Of a stretch of DNA of 5,174 nt, positions 4,144 through 5,174 are shown in pieces. The stretch spans positions 1 to 5,174 of the forward strand of contig JAAFGU010000198.1 of the NCBI GenBank assembly GCA_010365205.1. Direction: 5' to 3'. A model generated the notes under the pieces. It was not told the DNA's origin and searched no databases. It worked only from the letters and a program-made list of their open reading frames with translations. The stretch comes from Aromatoleum sp. Its GTDB lineage: Bacteria > Pseudomonadota > Gammaproteobacteria > Burkholderiales > Casimicrobiaceae. The translations under genes were made by a program, and so were the position numbers. Position 1 is the first letter of the stretch, and the number at the start of each line of letters is the position of its first letter.

Positions 4144-5174
4144 ATGTCGCTGAACGATCCCCAGTGGGGCAAGCGCGGCAATAGCAGCGGACCGCCCGAT
4201 CTCGATGAGATCTGGCGCAACGTGAGCCGCCGCATCAATGACCTCTTCGGCCGCAAACGCGGCGGCGGCGACGACTCCGGCGGCGGCCGTGGATCGCGCC
4301 CGCTGTTGCCGATGTCGGGCGCCGGCATTCTGGTCGCGCTGGTGCTGGTCGTCTGGCTCGCCAGCGGCTTCTACATCGTCGACGAAGGGCGGCGCGGTGT
4401 GGTCACCCGTTTCGGCAAGTATACCGAGACGACGCAGCCCGGCCCGCGCTGGCATCTCCCGTTCCCGGTCGAGACGGCCGAACTCGTCGACTTCTCGCAG
4501 GTGAAGACGATCGAGATCGGCTATCGCAACACCCCCAAAAACAAGATCGACAAGGAAGCGTTGAGCCTGACCGATGACGAGAACATCATCGACATCCAGT
4601 TCGCCGTTCAGTACAACCTCAAGAGCGCCGAGGCGTACCAGTTCAACGTCCGCCGGCCGGACCAGATCGTCGCCTTCGCCGCGGAAACGGCGATGCGCGA
4701 GGTGATCGGCAAAGCCAAGATGGACTTCGCGCTGTACGAGGGGCGCGAGCAGATCGCCAAATCGTCCGAAAAACTAATGCAGGAAATGCTCGACCGCTAC
4801 GGCACGGGCGTCTACGTGCAAAAGGTCACGCTGCAGAACGTGCAGCCGCCGGACAAGGTGCAGGCCGCGTTCGATGACGCGGTCAAGGCGGGCCAGGACC
4901 GCGAACGCTTCCGCAACGAAGGCCAGGCCTACGCCAACGACGTCGTTCCGCGCGCCCGCGGCAACGCGGCGCGGCTGCTCGAGGAAGCCAACGGCTATCT
5001 GGCGTCGATCGTGCAGAAGGCCGAGGGCGACGCGTCGCGCTTCAAGCAGATCCTCGTCGAGTACACGAAGGCGCCCGCGGTCACGCGCGAGCGGCTCTAC
5101 CTCGACATGATGCAGACGATCGTCGGCAACTCGAGCAAGGTTCTCGTCGACCAGAAAGCCGGCAGCAACAGCCT
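4144..5174 (+). CDS. hflK: HflK, SPFH-family regulator of FtsH (3'-truncated)
   Basis: HflK and HflC form a large membrane cage around the FtsH protease and modulate its degradation of membrane proteins. The window holds 343 codons without a stop. The order is: a cytoplasmic N terminus (1-56) starting with the conserved MSLNDPQWG, with a PPDLDEIW motif and a glycine-rich patch (40-50); one transmembrane segment (about 59-79); then the SPFH/prohibitin domain starting VDEGRRGVVTRFGKY (79-93) with PGPRWHLPFPVE (99-110); then an alanine- and glutamate-rich helical region from about 245. The last residues, DQKAGSNS, match the segment before LLYLPLDK in the family, so roughly 60-90 residues are probably missing. 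The ATG at 4144 agrees with the family start but has no Shine-Dalgarno sequence. hflC is expected just downstream. The 59-nt gap from hflX suggests co-transcription, possibly helped by a promoter inside hflX. Confidence 0.97.
   Translation, partial: MSLNDPQWGKRGNSSGPPDLDEIWRNVSRRINDLFGRKRGGGDDSGGGRGSRPLLPMSGAGILVALVLVVWLASGFYIVDEGRRGVVTRFGKYTETTQPGPRWHLPFPVETAELVDFSQVKTIEIGYRNTPKNKIDKEALSLTDDENIIDIQFAVQYNLKSAEAYQFNVRRPDQIVAFAAETAMREVIGKAKMDFALYEGREQIAKSSEKLMQEMLDRYGTGVYVQKVTLQNVQPPDKVQAAFDDAVKAGQDRERFRNEGQAYANDVVPRARGNAARLLEEANGYLASIVQKAEGDASRFKQILVEYTKAPAVTRERLYLDMMQTIVGNSSKVLVDQKAGSNS

Overview
The window is a high-GC stretch of chromosome, and its gene order and protein sequences point to a betaproteobacterium. 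All five genes are on the plus strand: bamB (5' end cut off), der, hfq, hflX and hflK (3' end cut off). In enterobacteria hfq follows miaA. Here it follows bamB-der, which is the usual betaproteobacterial arrangement. Hfq begins MSNKGQ and carries an RKEH rim motif, and the first G domain of Der has NKAE in place of NKxD; both also fit that class. I cannot name the genus from the sequence.

Layout: 3-956 is the last 317 codons of bamB, the outer-membrane beta-barrel assembly lipoprotein. A 201-nt gap (957-1157) holds no gene but does hold a short repeat-like stretch. Then come der (1158-2513, ribosome-assembly GTPase with two G domains), a 99-nt gap, hfq (2613-2861, RNA chaperone), an 89-nt gap with a GC palindrome, hflX (2951-4084, ribosome-associated GTPase), a 59-nt gap, and hflK (4144 to the window end, membrane SPFH protein that works with HflC on the FtsH protease). 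I see no tRNA, rRNA, insertion sequence, CRISPR array or convincing intrinsic terminator.

The genes look like one co-directional cluster of housekeeping and stress functions: envelope assembly (BamB), ribosome maturation and rescue (Der, HflX), post-transcriptional control (Hfq) and membrane protein quality control (HflK). They are ordinary in content. The interesting layer is regulatory. The der-hfq junction carries a near-consensus RpoH (sigma-32) promoter whose -35 element includes the der stop codon. It is followed by a strong Shine-Dalgarno sequence and a 16-codon reading frame whose stop overlaps the hfq start as ATGA, and by small GC hairpins. Near their 3' ends, der and hflX each contain a run of rare codons, including the only ATA codon I found in each gene, that spells a -10-like element (TACAAT, TGGTATACT). 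This suggests internal promoters for hfq and hflK.

I did not find a new multi-gene system. The long open frames on the minus strand and in the alternative plus frames are best explained as GC-driven shadows of these five genes.
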